From assembly GCA_910576205.1 (NCBI GenBank), contig CAJTHL010000006.1, positions 1 through 64,000 on the forward strand: DNA of 64,000 nucleotides. The letters run 5' to 3'. The stretch is from Clostridia bacterium. GTDB lineage: Bacteria > Bacillota > Clostridia > Lachnospirales > Lachnospiraceae. The position numbers and the translations under genes were made by a program. Shown here piece after piece: positions 27,877 through 36,583 of this stretch (its first letter is position 1; each line of letters begins with the position of its first letter). The notes beneath the pieces are model-generated. The model was not told where the DNA came from, ran no database searches, and saw only the letters and a list, made by a program, of their open reading frames with translations.

Positions 27877-28602
27877 TCATTCCTGTACCTGGGATCCTCC
27901 ATCCTTTGCGGAATCCCGGATATCGTTCAGCGTTTCCCACACATGCCGCTCCGCCTGGAATCTGGCATCCAGATAATCCCCCTGGGCAATCGCCCTTAAA
28001 ATGGCTGCATGTCTTTTCTTTGCCCTCCGAAAAGGCTCCTGGATTCCGTAATTCTCCACGTGGCTTCTTCGGATGGCTTCATTGATAACAGGCACCACCC
28101 GGATCAGCACATCGTTGTGGCTGCACTCCGCCACTGCCGTGTGAAACTGCACATCCATCTCCGCCGAAGCCTTGCTGTTTTCCTGCATCTGATCCATCTC
28201 CGCCAGAATCTGCTTCAGATTGCGGATATCCTGGGGCGTGGCCCGCTGCACGGCCAGACCTGCGATCTGAGGTTCAATGAGAAGCCGCGTCTCAAAAAGA
28301 TTTGCCAGCAGATGCTCCTGGTTGGTAAAATGAAGTCCCAGGGGATCCTCCCCAATGCCCGTACCCGTACTGACAAAGGTTCCGCTTCCCTGCCGGATTA
28401 CCACCACGTTCTCCGCCCGCAGAAACTTCATGGACTCCCGCAGGGTGGAACGGCTCACGCCGAAAAGCTCCGTAAGCTCCTTCTCCGTGGGAAGCCTGTC
28501 GCCCGGCTTCATCCCCCTCTGAATAATCATGGACTTTACCTTCTGTGCCGTTCCCATGGTAAGAGCCCCGGCGCTTCGGGAATCCTGCAAGTTCTTTCGC
28601 AT
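27877..28602 (-). CDS. FadR-type GntR regulator of the transport operon
   Basis: 241 residues. N-terminal winged helix MKPGDRLPTEKELTELFGVS, RSTLRESMKFLRAENVVVIR and GSGTFVS; C-terminal FCD all-helical ligand domain with the Asp and His ligands in AEMDVQFHTAVAECSHND and RHAAILRAIAQGD. FadR-FCD members often bind organic acids or sugar acids through a metal. Start ATG 28600-28602 (GGAGG 5 nt upstream); the longer TTG start has no ribosome binding site. Probable local regulator of genes downstream. Confidence 0.9.
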   Translation of the reverse strand: MRKNLQDSRSAGALTMGTAQKVKSMIIQRGMKPGDRLPTEKELTELFGVSRSTLRESMKFLRAENVVVIRQGSGTFVSTGTGIGEDPLGLHFTNQEHLLANLFETRLLIEPQIAGLAVQRATPQDIRNLKQILAEMDQMQENSKASAEMDVQFHTAVAECSHNDVLIRVVPVINEAIRRSHVENYGIQEPFRRAKKRHAAILRAIAQGDYLDARFQAERHVWETLNDIRDSAKDGGSQVQE

Positions 28603-28905
28603 ATGCTCCTCCTTCTCCCACCCGGCCGTCAATTTGCATGTATAGAGCCCTATTAAGCATTCATCCGTTGGTTATTTTTTACTTTTTCTTTTTTAATCTT
28701 ATCATAACATATGATGATTGTAAATACTGTTTTGATGCATTTCTTGAATTTTTTCCGGTTTTTCAAGCTTTTTTCATCTATTTTACCCATATAATCTGGT
28801 ATTTTCTTCAAAATTCATCAGACCTTTTGTATGTACATAATACAAATTGGTGTGCTGTTGTTTTTTTTGTGGAAAAACTTGCAAAAATTTGAACAATTTT
28901 AAAAT
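28603..28905. promoter_or_regulatory. AT-rich control region of the GntR-led operon
   Basis: About 300 bp without a gene, strongly AT-rich. It contains an ATCAT-AACAT-ATGAT inverted repeat (28701-28715) overlapping a TATGAT hexamer on the minus strand, a plausible FadR-type operator. No convincing -35 was found. Confidence 0.35.
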
Positions 28906-28970
28906 AAAGAAAACCAGTCCACAGCCGGCCGGTGTACGGCCTTACATCAGCTTCGGACTGGCTTTCTTTT
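28906..28970 (-). terminator. Bidirectional terminator after the kinase gene
   Basis: CCAGTCC (28914-28920) pairs with GGACTGG (28955-28961), with inner GGCCG/CGGCC-type pairing, A-rich before and T-rich after, so U-tracts arise on both strands. Ends the transketolase-kinase operon 15-70 nt after the kinase stop. Confidence 0.75.
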
Positions 28971-28984
28971 ATAAATATCCAAAA

Positions 28985-30505
28985 TTACAAACTGCCTTTC
29001 CCGGCGCGGACAGGTTCCAGGGCAGGGTAGATTTCCCGGTATGTGCGGTACACCTCCCCATACGTTTCCGCCAGCACAGGGTCTGGCGTCACCTGCTCCC
29101 GGATATGCACGGCATTTCTGACTGCGTCCTCCTCATCCCTATAGATTCCCGCGGCCATTCCGGCCAGCATGGCCGCCCCCAGGCATCCGGCCTCATCGCA
29201 TTCCAGCCGTTTCATGGCCTTTCCCGACAATGCCGCCCGCAATTCCAGGGAAAAGACGGATTTCCCCCCGCCCCCGCTAATCAGCACATCCTTGAAGGGG
29301 CCTGCATACTGTTCCAGCACATCCGTCACCATCTTAAACTCACAGGCAATCCCCTCATAAATGGCCTTATAGAGCTTATGCCGGGTGGAATGGGGGGTAA
29401 GTCCCACAATCGTTCCGGTGGAGCGCACATCGTTGTAGGGATTACACGCCCCCACAAAATGGGGCATAAAGAAAATCCCCGTAGGGGCCCTGCCAAGCTC
29501 TGCCACCCGTTCCTCCAGATACTTATATACGGAAACGCCCTGCTCCCGGGCATTTACATAGTCAAGAGCGGCAAGCTCAGAGAAATACCAGGCAGTACAC
29601 ATACCCGCAGGAAAAAGCACCAGGGAAATATACCGCTCCTTCAGAACATGGCAGTAGGTGTTCAGGCTGACTGCAAGGGCCTCCCTGGAAGTATTCGGCC
29701 GGACTACCGGAAGTGTTATGCCTTCGTAGCTGCCTGCCTGGTCAGCCGCCGTGTCCGCCCCCACAGCCCCGGACCCAAACGCTGCGCAGGGGCAGTCATG
29801 GCCTCCCGTGACAACCGCCACTCCCTCCCCAAGACCCAGAAGCCTGGCCTGCGAACGCCCCAGCCTTCCCACAAGGGTTCCCGACGGCACGGGAGTTCCA
29901 AGCTTCGCCCTGTCAATGCCCGCGGCCTGCAGAATCCCGGCGGACCAGTCGCGTTTTCTGATATCCAGCATAAAAGTCCGGCAGCAGCTGGAATAATTAC
30001 AGACCGGTTCAAATCCCAGACGCATCATCAGATAATCCTCACAGCTTACAATCTTTGCCGCCTTGCGGTAAAGATCTCCCTCATGCTTCTGAAACCACAT
30101 AATCTCCGAAACGCCGTACATGGTGTGCGCAGGTTCCCCCGTTATCCGGTAAAGCTCCTGTTTGCTGATCCTGTCACAGAGCTCCTTTATCTCCAGCGTT
30201 CCCCGGTTGTCCGCATTCATAAAAGCCGGTCTGAGAGGATGTCCCTTTGCATCCACGGCAATCATGGTTTCCCCCTGGGTGCTAAACGCCATGGCTGTAA
30301 CGGGATCCCGGGCAGTCTGCTCCGCCACGTCCCGCACTGCTTTTACCACCGCCTCCCAGAAAAGCTCCGCATCCATTTCCACATAATCCGGCCTGGGACT
30401 GTAGGTTTTATATCCATAGGACGCGGATGCCAGCTGCCTCCCCTCCCGGGAAAATGCCACTGCCTTACAGCTGCTGGTTCCCAGATCAATTCCCATCAGA
30501 CTCAT
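28985..30505 (-). CDS. FGGY-family carbohydrate kinase
   Basis: 506 residues. ATP-dependent kinase of a ketose or polyol. N-terminal phosphate loop GIDLGTSSCKAVAFSREG, substrate-side MAFSTQGETMIAVD, catalytic Asp region VTGGHDCPCAAFGSGAVG, adenosine motif VLISGGGGKSVFSLELRAAL and DEAGCLGAAMLAGMAAG. Similar length to xylulokinase, but the substrate is not certain. Its start lies inside the end of the transketolase gene (20-nt overlap), so the two are translationally coupled: phosphorylated product probably feeds the transketolase. Confidence 0.9.
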   Translation of the reverse strand: MSLMGIDLGTSSCKAVAFSREGRQLASASYGYKTYSPRPDYVEMDAELFWEAVVKAVRDVAEQTARDPVTAMAFSTQGETMIAVDAKGHPLRPAFMNADNRGTLEIKELCDRISKQELYRITGEPAHTMYGVSEIMWFQKHEGDLYRKAAKIVSCEDYLMMRLGFEPVCNYSSCCRTFMLDIRKRDWSAGILQAAGIDRAKLGTPVPSGTLVGRLGRSQARLLGLGEGVAVVTGGHDCPCAAFGSGAVGADTAADQAGSYEGITLPVVRPNTSREALAVSLNTYCHVLKERYISLVLFPAGMCTAWYFSELAALDYVNAREQGVSVYKYLEERVAELGRAPTGIFFMPHFVGACNPYNDVRSTGTIVGLTPHSTRHKLYKAIYEGIACEFKMVTDVLEQYAGPFKDVLISGGGGKSVFSLELRAALSGKAMKRLECDEAGCLGAAMLAGMAAGIYRDEEDAVRNAVHIREQVTPDPVLAETYGEVYRTYREIYPALEPVRAGKGSL

Positions 30506-32465
30506 CGTTTTCCCCTCTCTTTCCTTCTGTAACTACCCGCACAAGGGTATCCGCATCCAGCCCCTGCTGGCGGTATAGCTGCCACGCATCCGCCGAGCCG
30601 CCGTACCGGCCAATCCCCATCTGTATGAAACGGCAGAAAATCCCTTCCCTAATTAGGGAAGCTCCAATCCGTGTTCCCGCCCCCGTCTCCACATTGTGAT
30701 CCTCAAAAACCACCACAAGTCCTGTCTGCGCCGCCTCCTTTATCCGCTCCATATCCAGAGACAGCGGACAGGAAACATTTAAAAGCCCACAGGAAATCCC
30801 CTTCTCCTTCAAACGCCCCACTGCCTCCAGGGCCACATGAAGCAAGGTTCCATAGCTTATAATCACGGCGTCTCTTCCCCGCCGGATCCAGTCTGCCTCC
30901 CCGTAACGGAAAACGTACTCCGGCCCAAAGTACAGGCTCTTGTCCTCCTTTGTAATAACCGGAACCACGGAGCGCCCCACTGCCAGAGCCCCGGCTCCGG
31001 AGCTGTCAGCCAGATACGACATGGCATGCATAGTCTGGTTTCCATCCCCGGGGATAATCAGTTCAAAGCCATAGAGGCCGGCGCACAGCCCTATATAGTC
31101 CGTACACTGATGGGTTTTTCCATCCGGCCCCACATCCAGCCCGCAATGTGTCGCCAGTATTTTCACCGGGGCATGGTTCATGTGATTTGTCCGAAGCTGT
31201 CCATAGGGTTCTCCAAAGGCAAAAACTCCAAATGTAGAGAAAAAAACCGTCTCCCCGCTGACAGACAGCCCTCCCGCAACCGACATGGCATTTTCCTCCG
31301 CAATCCCGCACTGAATCCCACGCTCAGGATATGCCTCCATATAGGAAGAAACTCCCGTGGAAGCAGACACGTCGCAGTCCACCACCACCGGCCTCCGGCC
31401 GCAGGGCTTTGCCGCTCCCATAAGGCGCAGCGCCTCTCCCACAGCGTTCCGGCATGCTACAGGCTTGTGATAAAGCCCGGGCTTCCGTCCGCCTCCGGGA
31501 TTCCCGGAAAAATCCGGAGTTTCCAGGGAGGGCGTGTCCTGCTGCGCTTTCAAAGATTCTGCTAAAATCCCTCTTTTCCTTATGACCGGCATATCCGCCT
31601 CCGTGTAATCCGAAAATACCTCCCTGGCCCGGGCAAGCTGCTCCCGGCCGGGGAGCGAACCATGATAAGCCCTGTCATTCTCAATAAACGGCAGCCCCTT
31701 CCCCATAACTGTTTTTCCAATAATTACACAGGGCCTTCCCTCCGACTTATAGGCTTCCCGGAACGCCTCATAGAGAGCCTGAAAATCGTGTCCGTCTACC
31801 ACAAACACCCTCCATCCATATGCGGCATATCTGGCAGGCAGATCCATGGGCATCACCCGGGAAACCGCCCCCGTACACTGCAGGCCGTTATCATCCACAA
31901 AAGCCGTAAGGGAACCCAGACGGTATTTTCCCGCCAGGGCCATGGCCTCCGTTATCTGGCCTTTCTCATTTTCCCCGTCCCCCATAAAAACAAAGACATG
32001 TCCTCCGTTTCCCTGGAGCCGGTCTGCCAGAGCCATACCGCATCCCACAGACAATCCCTGTCCCAGACTTCCGTTCCCCCACTCCACGCCATTGGCCCGG
32101 ATGGAGGGATGTCCCTCATACCTCCCGGGAATGCGCCGGTATTCCCTAAACAGTTCCTCTCTATCCAGAAATCCAAAAGCCGCCAGCACCGTATAAAGAG
32201 CCGCCGAGATATGTCCGTGGCTCACAATTATGCGGTCCCTCCCCGGAGCATTTGCATTTTCCGGGGAAATATTTCCGCAGACATAAGCCAGCAGCAGGGC
32301 ATCCAGGGTGGAATAAGACCCGCCTATATGGCCGGAACCCGCCGCGGCAAGCAGCTCAAGGATATCGCTTCGGATTTTCATGGACGCCCGGAACAATGCC
32401 TTTTTGTCCCCGGCATCCAGGGAAACCTTTTCAAATTTGTAAAGCAATGGATCCAGATTCATCAT
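30486..32465 (-). CDS. Single-chain transketolase, catabolic paralogue
   Basis: 659 residues from ATG 32463-32465 (AGAAGGTG upstream); a second ATG follows directly. ThDP domain: GSGHIGGSYSTLDALLLAYV, SHGHISAALYTVLAAFG, GNGSLGQGLSVGCGMALADR, GDGENEKGQ...DDNGLQ, GKGLPFIENDRAYHGSLPG. Pyrimidine domain: QCGIAEENAMSVAGGLSVSG and CGLDVGPDGKTHQCTDYIGL. C-terminal domain: FEDHNVETGAGTRIG. The joining region (about 300-345) is longer than in split enzymes. Second transketolase system within 10 kb, coupled to an FGGY kinase. Confidence 0.9.
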   Translation of the reverse strand: MMNLDPLLYKFEKVSLDAGDKKALFRASMKIRSDILELLAAAGSGHIGGSYSTLDALLLAYVCGNISPENANAPGRDRIIVSHGHISAALYTVLAAFGFLDREELFREYRRIPGRYEGHPSIRANGVEWGNGSLGQGLSVGCGMALADRLQGNGGHVFVFMGDGENEKGQITEAMALAGKYRLGSLTAFVDDNGLQCTGAVSRVMPMDLPARYAAYGWRVFVVDGHDFQALYEAFREAYKSEGRPCVIIGKTVMGKGLPFIENDRAYHGSLPGREQLARAREVFSDYTEADMPVIRKRGILAESLKAQQDTPSLETPDFSGNPGGGRKPGLYHKPVACRNAVGEALRLMGAAKPCGRRPVVVDCDVSASTGVSSYMEAYPERGIQCGIAEENAMSVAGGLSVSGETVFFSTFGVFAFGEPYGQLRTNHMNHAPVKILATHCGLDVGPDGKTHQCTDYIGLCAGLYGFELIIPGDGNQTMHAMSYLADSSGAGALAVGRSVVPVITKEDKSLYFGPEYVFRYGEADWIRRGRDAVIISYGTLLHVALEAVGRLKEKGISCGLLNVSCPLSLDMERIKEAAQTGLVVVFEDHNVETGAGTRIGASLIREGIFCRFIQMGIGRYGGSADAWQLYRQQGLDADTLVRVVTEGKRGENDESDGN

Positions 32466-32506
32466 GCACCTTCTTTCACACATAGTTTCCAACAGTTTCT
32501 ACCCGA

Positions 32507-32535
32507 AGTATAACATATCATAATATTATTTTCAA
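32507..32535 (-). promoter_or_regulatory. Promoter of the transketolase-kinase operon
   Basis: Minus strand TTGAAA (32530-32535), 17 bp, TATACT (32507-32512), about 35 nt upstream of the ribosome binding site. Confidence 0.65.
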
Positions 32536-32761
32536 GCAATATAATAAATATATATAATTGTTATTTTATGTTAATACGGCATACTTTTCATACAATAATA
32601 TATGGATTTATGCTGTAAAATTACGTTTTTCCGCCTTGTTTTGTTTCTCCTGCATATTCACGGACTATCTCATTATATTTATTGTTTAAATACAATAAAT
32701 ATTTTAATTATAATGATATTATAAAATATTATTTTTACTTCCGGATCCGGTAACACAGACA
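32536..32761. promoter_or_regulatory. AT-rich gap with a 9+9 bp inverted repeat
   Basis: Extremely AT-rich, no gene. At 32677-32700 ATTTATTGT and ACAATAAAT form a perfect inverted repeat separated by TTAAAT, a typical dimer operator size. It lies about 140 bp upstream of the transketolase promoter, close to the regulator encoded next door. Confidence 0.45.
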
Positions 32762-32797
32762 CAAAAAAAGACGTACAGCAGAAAAATCCGCTATACG
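32762..32797 (-). terminator. Terminator of the ArsR-like regulator gene
   Basis: Minus strand CGTATAGCGGA pairs with TCTGCTGTACG (11 bp with two G-T pairs), loop TTTT, then TTTTTTT. Confidence 0.8.
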
Positions 32798-32847
32798 CCT
32801 TTCCTTTCTGTCCGCATGTCCGCCTCACCGGCCTTCACCACAGATCT

Positions 32848-33846
32848 TTATTTCACATGTTTCTTAACGCTTTCAAGAATATATTCGTCATAATTTAAAT
32901 TGTTGGGAAGCACCGGGAGCTGCTCGTCCTCCTCGTCTGCCTCCTCCACGTCTCCCATATCTATGCGCACCACAATATCCTGGTTATAATCTCCAAAATT
33001 CTTTCCAAACAGATTAAAACCACCCGTTGACCTGGTACTTATTTTCAGCATGATATGCTCTGCCTTTTCAAGCTCCAGGTCGGCAATAGCAACCTCCGAT
33101 ACCCTCCTGGAATTTATAAAAGTCCCCTCTCCCGTAACGCAGCAGGTCACCAGATCGCCAAACTGAGTATTATTAAGCCTCCACCAGTGAGGAGTGAAGA
33201 TCCCGTATCTTCCGCCGTAATCCCCTGGAGCCAGCCAGCTTCCGATCTCTTTTCCGTTTATGGAAAACACGATCTCCGAGGGGAATTCATTGTTATATCC
33301 CGGAAATTCCGAGCAGATCTCAAGGCTTAGGGACATACCCTTGATAACCTTACCCTCTATCTCAGGCCTGTTGATCCGGTACTCCAGGAATCCCTTCCGC
33401 ATCCATATGAGGCTGGCAAAAATATGGTTGGGATCCAAAAACGCCTCGCTCATATCCAGAGGGCCGATAAACTTCTTTTTCCCCAGCAGCCCGCAGGAGG
33501 GTAACGCCATAAAATTGCAGTAGTCCCCAATGGGCACTGAGCAGTAGACCGTATCGTCCAGCTCGCTGTGAAACCGCTCTACATCGATCAGTTCCAGAAG
33601 AACCGACTGATATTTCACGACACAGATCTTCTTCTTTCCCTGGGTATAGCTGGAGATCAGCCCCGCCTCCTCCAGCTTAAGCACCGCCGAGATGGCCGAA
33701 GAGACCGGCATCTTCATCCGCTCCGCGATCTCCGTAACATTCAATGGCGCCGCAAGAAGCAGCTGGATGATCTTCACCCTTGTTTCCGAGGACAACGCCC
33801 CCGCCACGAGGGTTAGTTTGTCTGGTTTCACTGTCTTTTTTGCCAT
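32848..33846 (-). CDS. ArsR-like transcriptional regulator with large C-terminal domain
   Basis: 332 residues. Residues ~10-85 are an ArsR-type winged helix (AGALSSETRVKIIQLLLAAP, VTEIAERMKMPVSSAISAVL, LEEAGLISSYTQGKKKICVV). The rest (~240 residues: GDYCNFMALPSCGLLGKKKF, DPNHIFASLIWMRKGFLEYR, FPGYNNEFPSEIVFSINGKE) is a conserved beta-rich domain found in Firmicute sugar-locus regulators; ligand unknown. The tail is very acidic. Own promoter and terminator; sits between the transketolase-kinase and ribose-type operons and may serve either. Confidence 0.8.
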   Translation of the reverse strand: MAKKTVKPDKLTLVAGALSSETRVKIIQLLLAAPLNVTEIAERMKMPVSSAISAVLKLEEAGLISSYTQGKKKICVVKYQSVLLELIDVERFHSELDDTVYCSVPIGDYCNFMALPSCGLLGKKKFIGPLDMSEAFLDPNHIFASLIWMRKGFLEYRINRPEIEGKVIKGMSLSLEICSEFPGYNNEFPSEIVFSINGKEIGSWLAPGDYGGRYGIFTPHWWRLNNTQFGDLVTCCVTGEGTFINSRRVSEVAIADLELEKAEHIMLKISTRSTGGFNLFGKNFGDYNQDIVVRIDMGDVEEADEEDEQLPVLPNNLNYDEYILESVKKHVK

Positions 33847-33914
33847 ATAAACGTCCGTCCCTTCTCCTCAATTACCCTTTATTTTTCAAGCACCAGATCC
33901 CTGTTTATTTGTTA

Positions 33915-33943
33915 ATTATATCACAATTTGACAACAATGTAAA
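33915..33943 (-). promoter_or_regulatory. Promoter of the ArsR-like regulator
   Basis: Minus strand TTTACA (33938-33943), 17 bp, TATAAT (33915-33920). Confidence 0.75.
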
Positions 33944-33982
33944 TCAAAAAGATTCCTTTTTTAAAACAATCAAGTCCACATA

Positions 33983-34017
33983 CAAAATTGGCCCGCTGTT
34001 GTGACGGGCCAATTTTC
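33983..34017 (-). terminator. Terminator of the ribose-type ABC operon
   Basis: AAAATTGGCCCG and CGGGCCAATTTT form a 12-bp stem around a 9-nt loop; A and T runs at the stem ends allow use on either strand. Confidence 0.8.
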
Positions 34018-34048
34018 CCCTATTGTTCCTACGGATCACCAGATATTG

Positions 34049-35068
34049 TCAGTCCGTTTTCCCGCTGTCTTTCTCCGCCATGCGGGCCGCCGCCTCCAGC
34101 TGTCTCCGGGATTCCATCTTGCGTTTGTAGGTGTCCAGAAGAACGGCCGCCAGTATCACCACGCCCTTCGCTATGGTCTGATAATAGTACTGGGCCTTCA
34201 TAAGGTTCAGACCGTTATTCATGATCCCAATGACCAGAGCGCCCAGGATCGTACCCGCCACCGAGCCGATACCTCCTGTCATGGAGGCGCCCCCGATAAC
34301 CGTCGCCGCTATGGCGTTCAGCTCATAGCCATCCCCGGCATTTGGCTGCCCCGAATACATGCGGGCCGCCAGGATCACGCCGGCCACGCCCGCAAGAGTG
34401 CCCGAAAGCGTGTACGCCAGGGTTTCTACGCGCTCGATATTGATACCCGCGTATCTTGCGCAGTCCCGGTTTCCGCCTATGGCATAGATATATTTTCCAA
34501 AGGTGGTCTTTACCAGCAGAAACAGGACAAGAGCAAAAATAATAAGCATGATCACCACCGGAACCGGGATCGCGTTGGCGATATATCCGTTCCCGAATAC
34601 GGTAAAGGTTTCGTTGTTGCAGGCAATGGGTTTTCCCGTAGTGATAATATAAGCCAGGCCGTTGCAGATGCTCTGGGAGCAGAGGGTCACCACGAAAGCG
34701 GGGATCCCTGTCCTGGAAATAAGCGCGCCGTTAAACATGCCTGCCACAGAGCCTGTCAGGATGCCTCCCAGCATGGCCGCGTAAACATTTACCCCGGCGT
34801 TTATCATGAGCGCTGTCAGAACGCCGGACACACAGATAACCGCCCCCACAGACAGATCGATCCCGCCCAGCAGAATGCAGTATGTCATACCGAAGGCGAT
34901 AATGGCATTCACGGAAATCTGCCTAAGGATATTGAGCACATTGCTGACAGTCAGGAATTTATCGCTGATCATGGTCATTCCGATCACCATAATACACAGA
35001 AACGCGTAAACCCCCAGATATTTTGAAAAATAGTTCACTACACCAGACTTTGTTTTCAGGTTATTCAT
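34049..35068 (-). CDS. Ribose-type (CUT2) ABC transporter permease
   Basis: 339 residues, 8-10 hydrophobic spans, RbsC family: ISVNAIIAFGMTYCILLGGI, DLSVGAVICVSGVLTALMI, GGNRDCARYAGINIERVETL (coupling loop) and GGASMTGGIGSVAGTILGAL. Start overlaps the ATPase gene by 8 nt. Sugar unknown; rbsC is not assigned because accompanying enzymes are oxidoreductases rather than ribokinase. Confidence 0.93.
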   Translation of the reverse strand: MNNLKTKSGVVNYFSKYLGVYAFLCIMVIGMTMISDKFLTVSNVLNILRQISVNAIIAFGMTYCILLGGIDLSVGAVICVSGVLTALMINAGVNVYAAMLGGILTGSVAGMFNGALISRTGIPAFVVTLCSQSICNGLAYIITTGKPIACNNETFTVFGNGYIANAIPVPVVIMLIIFALVLFLLVKTTFGKYIYAIGGNRDCARYAGINIERVETLAYTLSGTLAGVAGVILAARMYSGQPNAGDGYELNAIAATVIGGASMTGGIGSVAGTILGALVIGIMNNGLNLMKAQYYYQTIAKGVVILAAVLLDTYKRKMESRRQLEAAARMAEKDSGKTD

Positions 35069-36557
35069 GGCCGCCTCCTAATGTATATTCCATAATGCGC
35101 TCCTGGGTGATCTCCTCTTCCCTGTCTATGGTTTTTACAATGCGCCCGTCCGACATCACGCAGACCCGGTGACAGAGGTTCACGATCTCCGGCAGTTCCG
35201 AGGATACGCATATCACGCTCATTCCCTCCGCCGCCAGCCCGGAGATGATCTTATAGATCTCCGCTTTTGCCCCGATATCGATCCCCCGGGTAGGCTCATC
35301 CAGAATCAGAAGCCTGGGATTTACGGAGAGCTCTTTAGAGAGTACCACCTTCTGCTGGTTTCCTCCCGACAGGTTGCCCGCCATCTGACGGAAGGAGGGG
35401 GTTTTGATCTGAAACTTATTTTTATAGTATTCCAGCATGTCCCTCTGGCGCTTTTTGTCCAGTCTGCCCCTCTTTATCAGCTTGTGATAAACGCACAGCG
35501 ACATATTAAACGCCAGATCCTGGATCAGCACCAGGCCGTTGCGCTTGCGTTCCTCCGGCACCAGGGCGATATTGTACTCCATGGCGTCCCTGGGAGAACG
35601 GATCCGAAGCTGTTTTCCTTCCATTTCTATAGTTCCGGAAAACACCTTATCCACGCCAAAGACCGCATCCATCAGTTCCGTGCGTCCGGCCCCGACCAGG
35701 CCGAAAAATCCCAGGATCTCTCCCTTCCTCACCTCAAAGCTGATATCATTCACCTTTCCCGACGCAAGACCTGCCACCTTAAAGACCACTTCTTTCCCAC
35801 AGGGCTGCTTTGAGGGATACATATCCGCCATCTCCCTTCCTACCATCATGCGGATGATCTCTTCCCTGGTGACGTCATGATAGTTCACGGTTCCCACCCA
35901 CTGCCCATCCCGCAGCACCGTTACCCGGTCCGCGATCGTGGCCAGCTCTTCCAGGCGGTGTGAAATATAGATGATCCCAACACCGCGCTTTTTCAGCATA
36001 TAGATCGTCTCAAACAGGGCGTCTACCTCATTCTCGCTAAGAGAGGAGGTGGGCTCATCCATAACGATGATCCTGGCCCCATAGGAGACCGCCTTCGCGA
36101 TCTCGATCATCTGCCTTTTTCCCGTGGACAGCTTATCCGTCATTTCCAGGGGATCGATCTTAAGATTCAGATGCTCCAGGGCCTGCGCCGCGTACGCGAT
36201 CATCTCTTTTTCCCAGCAGATCCCCATCCGCTTCAGCTCTCTTCCCAACAGGATATTCTCATACACCCTCATGTTGGGAGCCAGGCAAAGCTCCTGGTGC
36301 ACCACGCTGATACCATAATTTCTTGACGACTGGATGCTCATCTGTCCGACCACTTTCCCGTCGATCTCAATGGAACCGGCATCCGGCCGGTAGCTTCCTC
36401 CCAGGATCTTAATAAATGTGGATTTTCCCGCGCCGTTTTCTCCCAGAAGCGCGTGAACCTCCCCGGCCTTCAGATCAAAATCCACATTCTGCAGCGCCTT
36501 GACGCCGGGAAAGCTTTTGCTGATTCCCTTTGCCCGGAACAGCAATCCCTCTTCCAT
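35061..36557 (-). CDS. Ribose-type (CUT2) ABC transporter double ATPase
   Basis: 498 residues, two fused nucleotide-binding domains. Domain 1 Walker A GENGAGKST, signature LSTGKRQMIEIAKA, Walker B IIVMDEPTSSL; domain 2 has the degenerate loop GLVGAGRTEL, signature LSGGNQQKVVLSK and LLILDEPTRGID. This asymmetry is normal for RbsA/XylG/MglA. Start ATG 36555-36557 with AAAGGAGG upstream; a longer TTG start is unsupported. Confidence 0.94.
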   Translation of the reverse strand: MEEGLLFRAKGISKSFPGVKALQNVDFDLKAGEVHALLGENGAGKSTFIKILGGSYRPDAGSIEIDGKVVGQMSIQSSRNYGISVVHQELCLAPNMRVYENILLGRELKRMGICWEKEMIAYAAQALEHLNLKIDPLEMTDKLSTGKRQMIEIAKAVSYGARIIVMDEPTSSLSENEVDALFETIYMLKKRGVGIIYISHRLEELATIADRVTVLRDGQWVGTVNYHDVTREEIIRMMVGREMADMYPSKQPCGKEVVFKVAGLASGKVNDISFEVRKGEILGFFGLVGAGRTELMDAVFGVDKVFSGTIEMEGKQLRIRSPRDAMEYNIALVPEERKRNGLVLIQDLAFNMSLCVYHKLIKRGRLDKKRQRDMLEYYKNKFQIKTPSFRQMAGNLSGGNQQKVVLSKELSVNPRLLILDEPTRGIDIGAKAEIYKIISGLAAEGMSVICVSSELPEIVNLCHRVCVMSDGRIVKTIDREEEITQERIMEYTLGGGHE

Positions 36558-36583
36558 GGCATCCTCCTTTCCCATGCCGGCGG

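Noticed and set aside
28847-30532. 561-codon frame antisense to the FGGY kinase
   Set aside because: Same reason: shadow of a well-supported gene.
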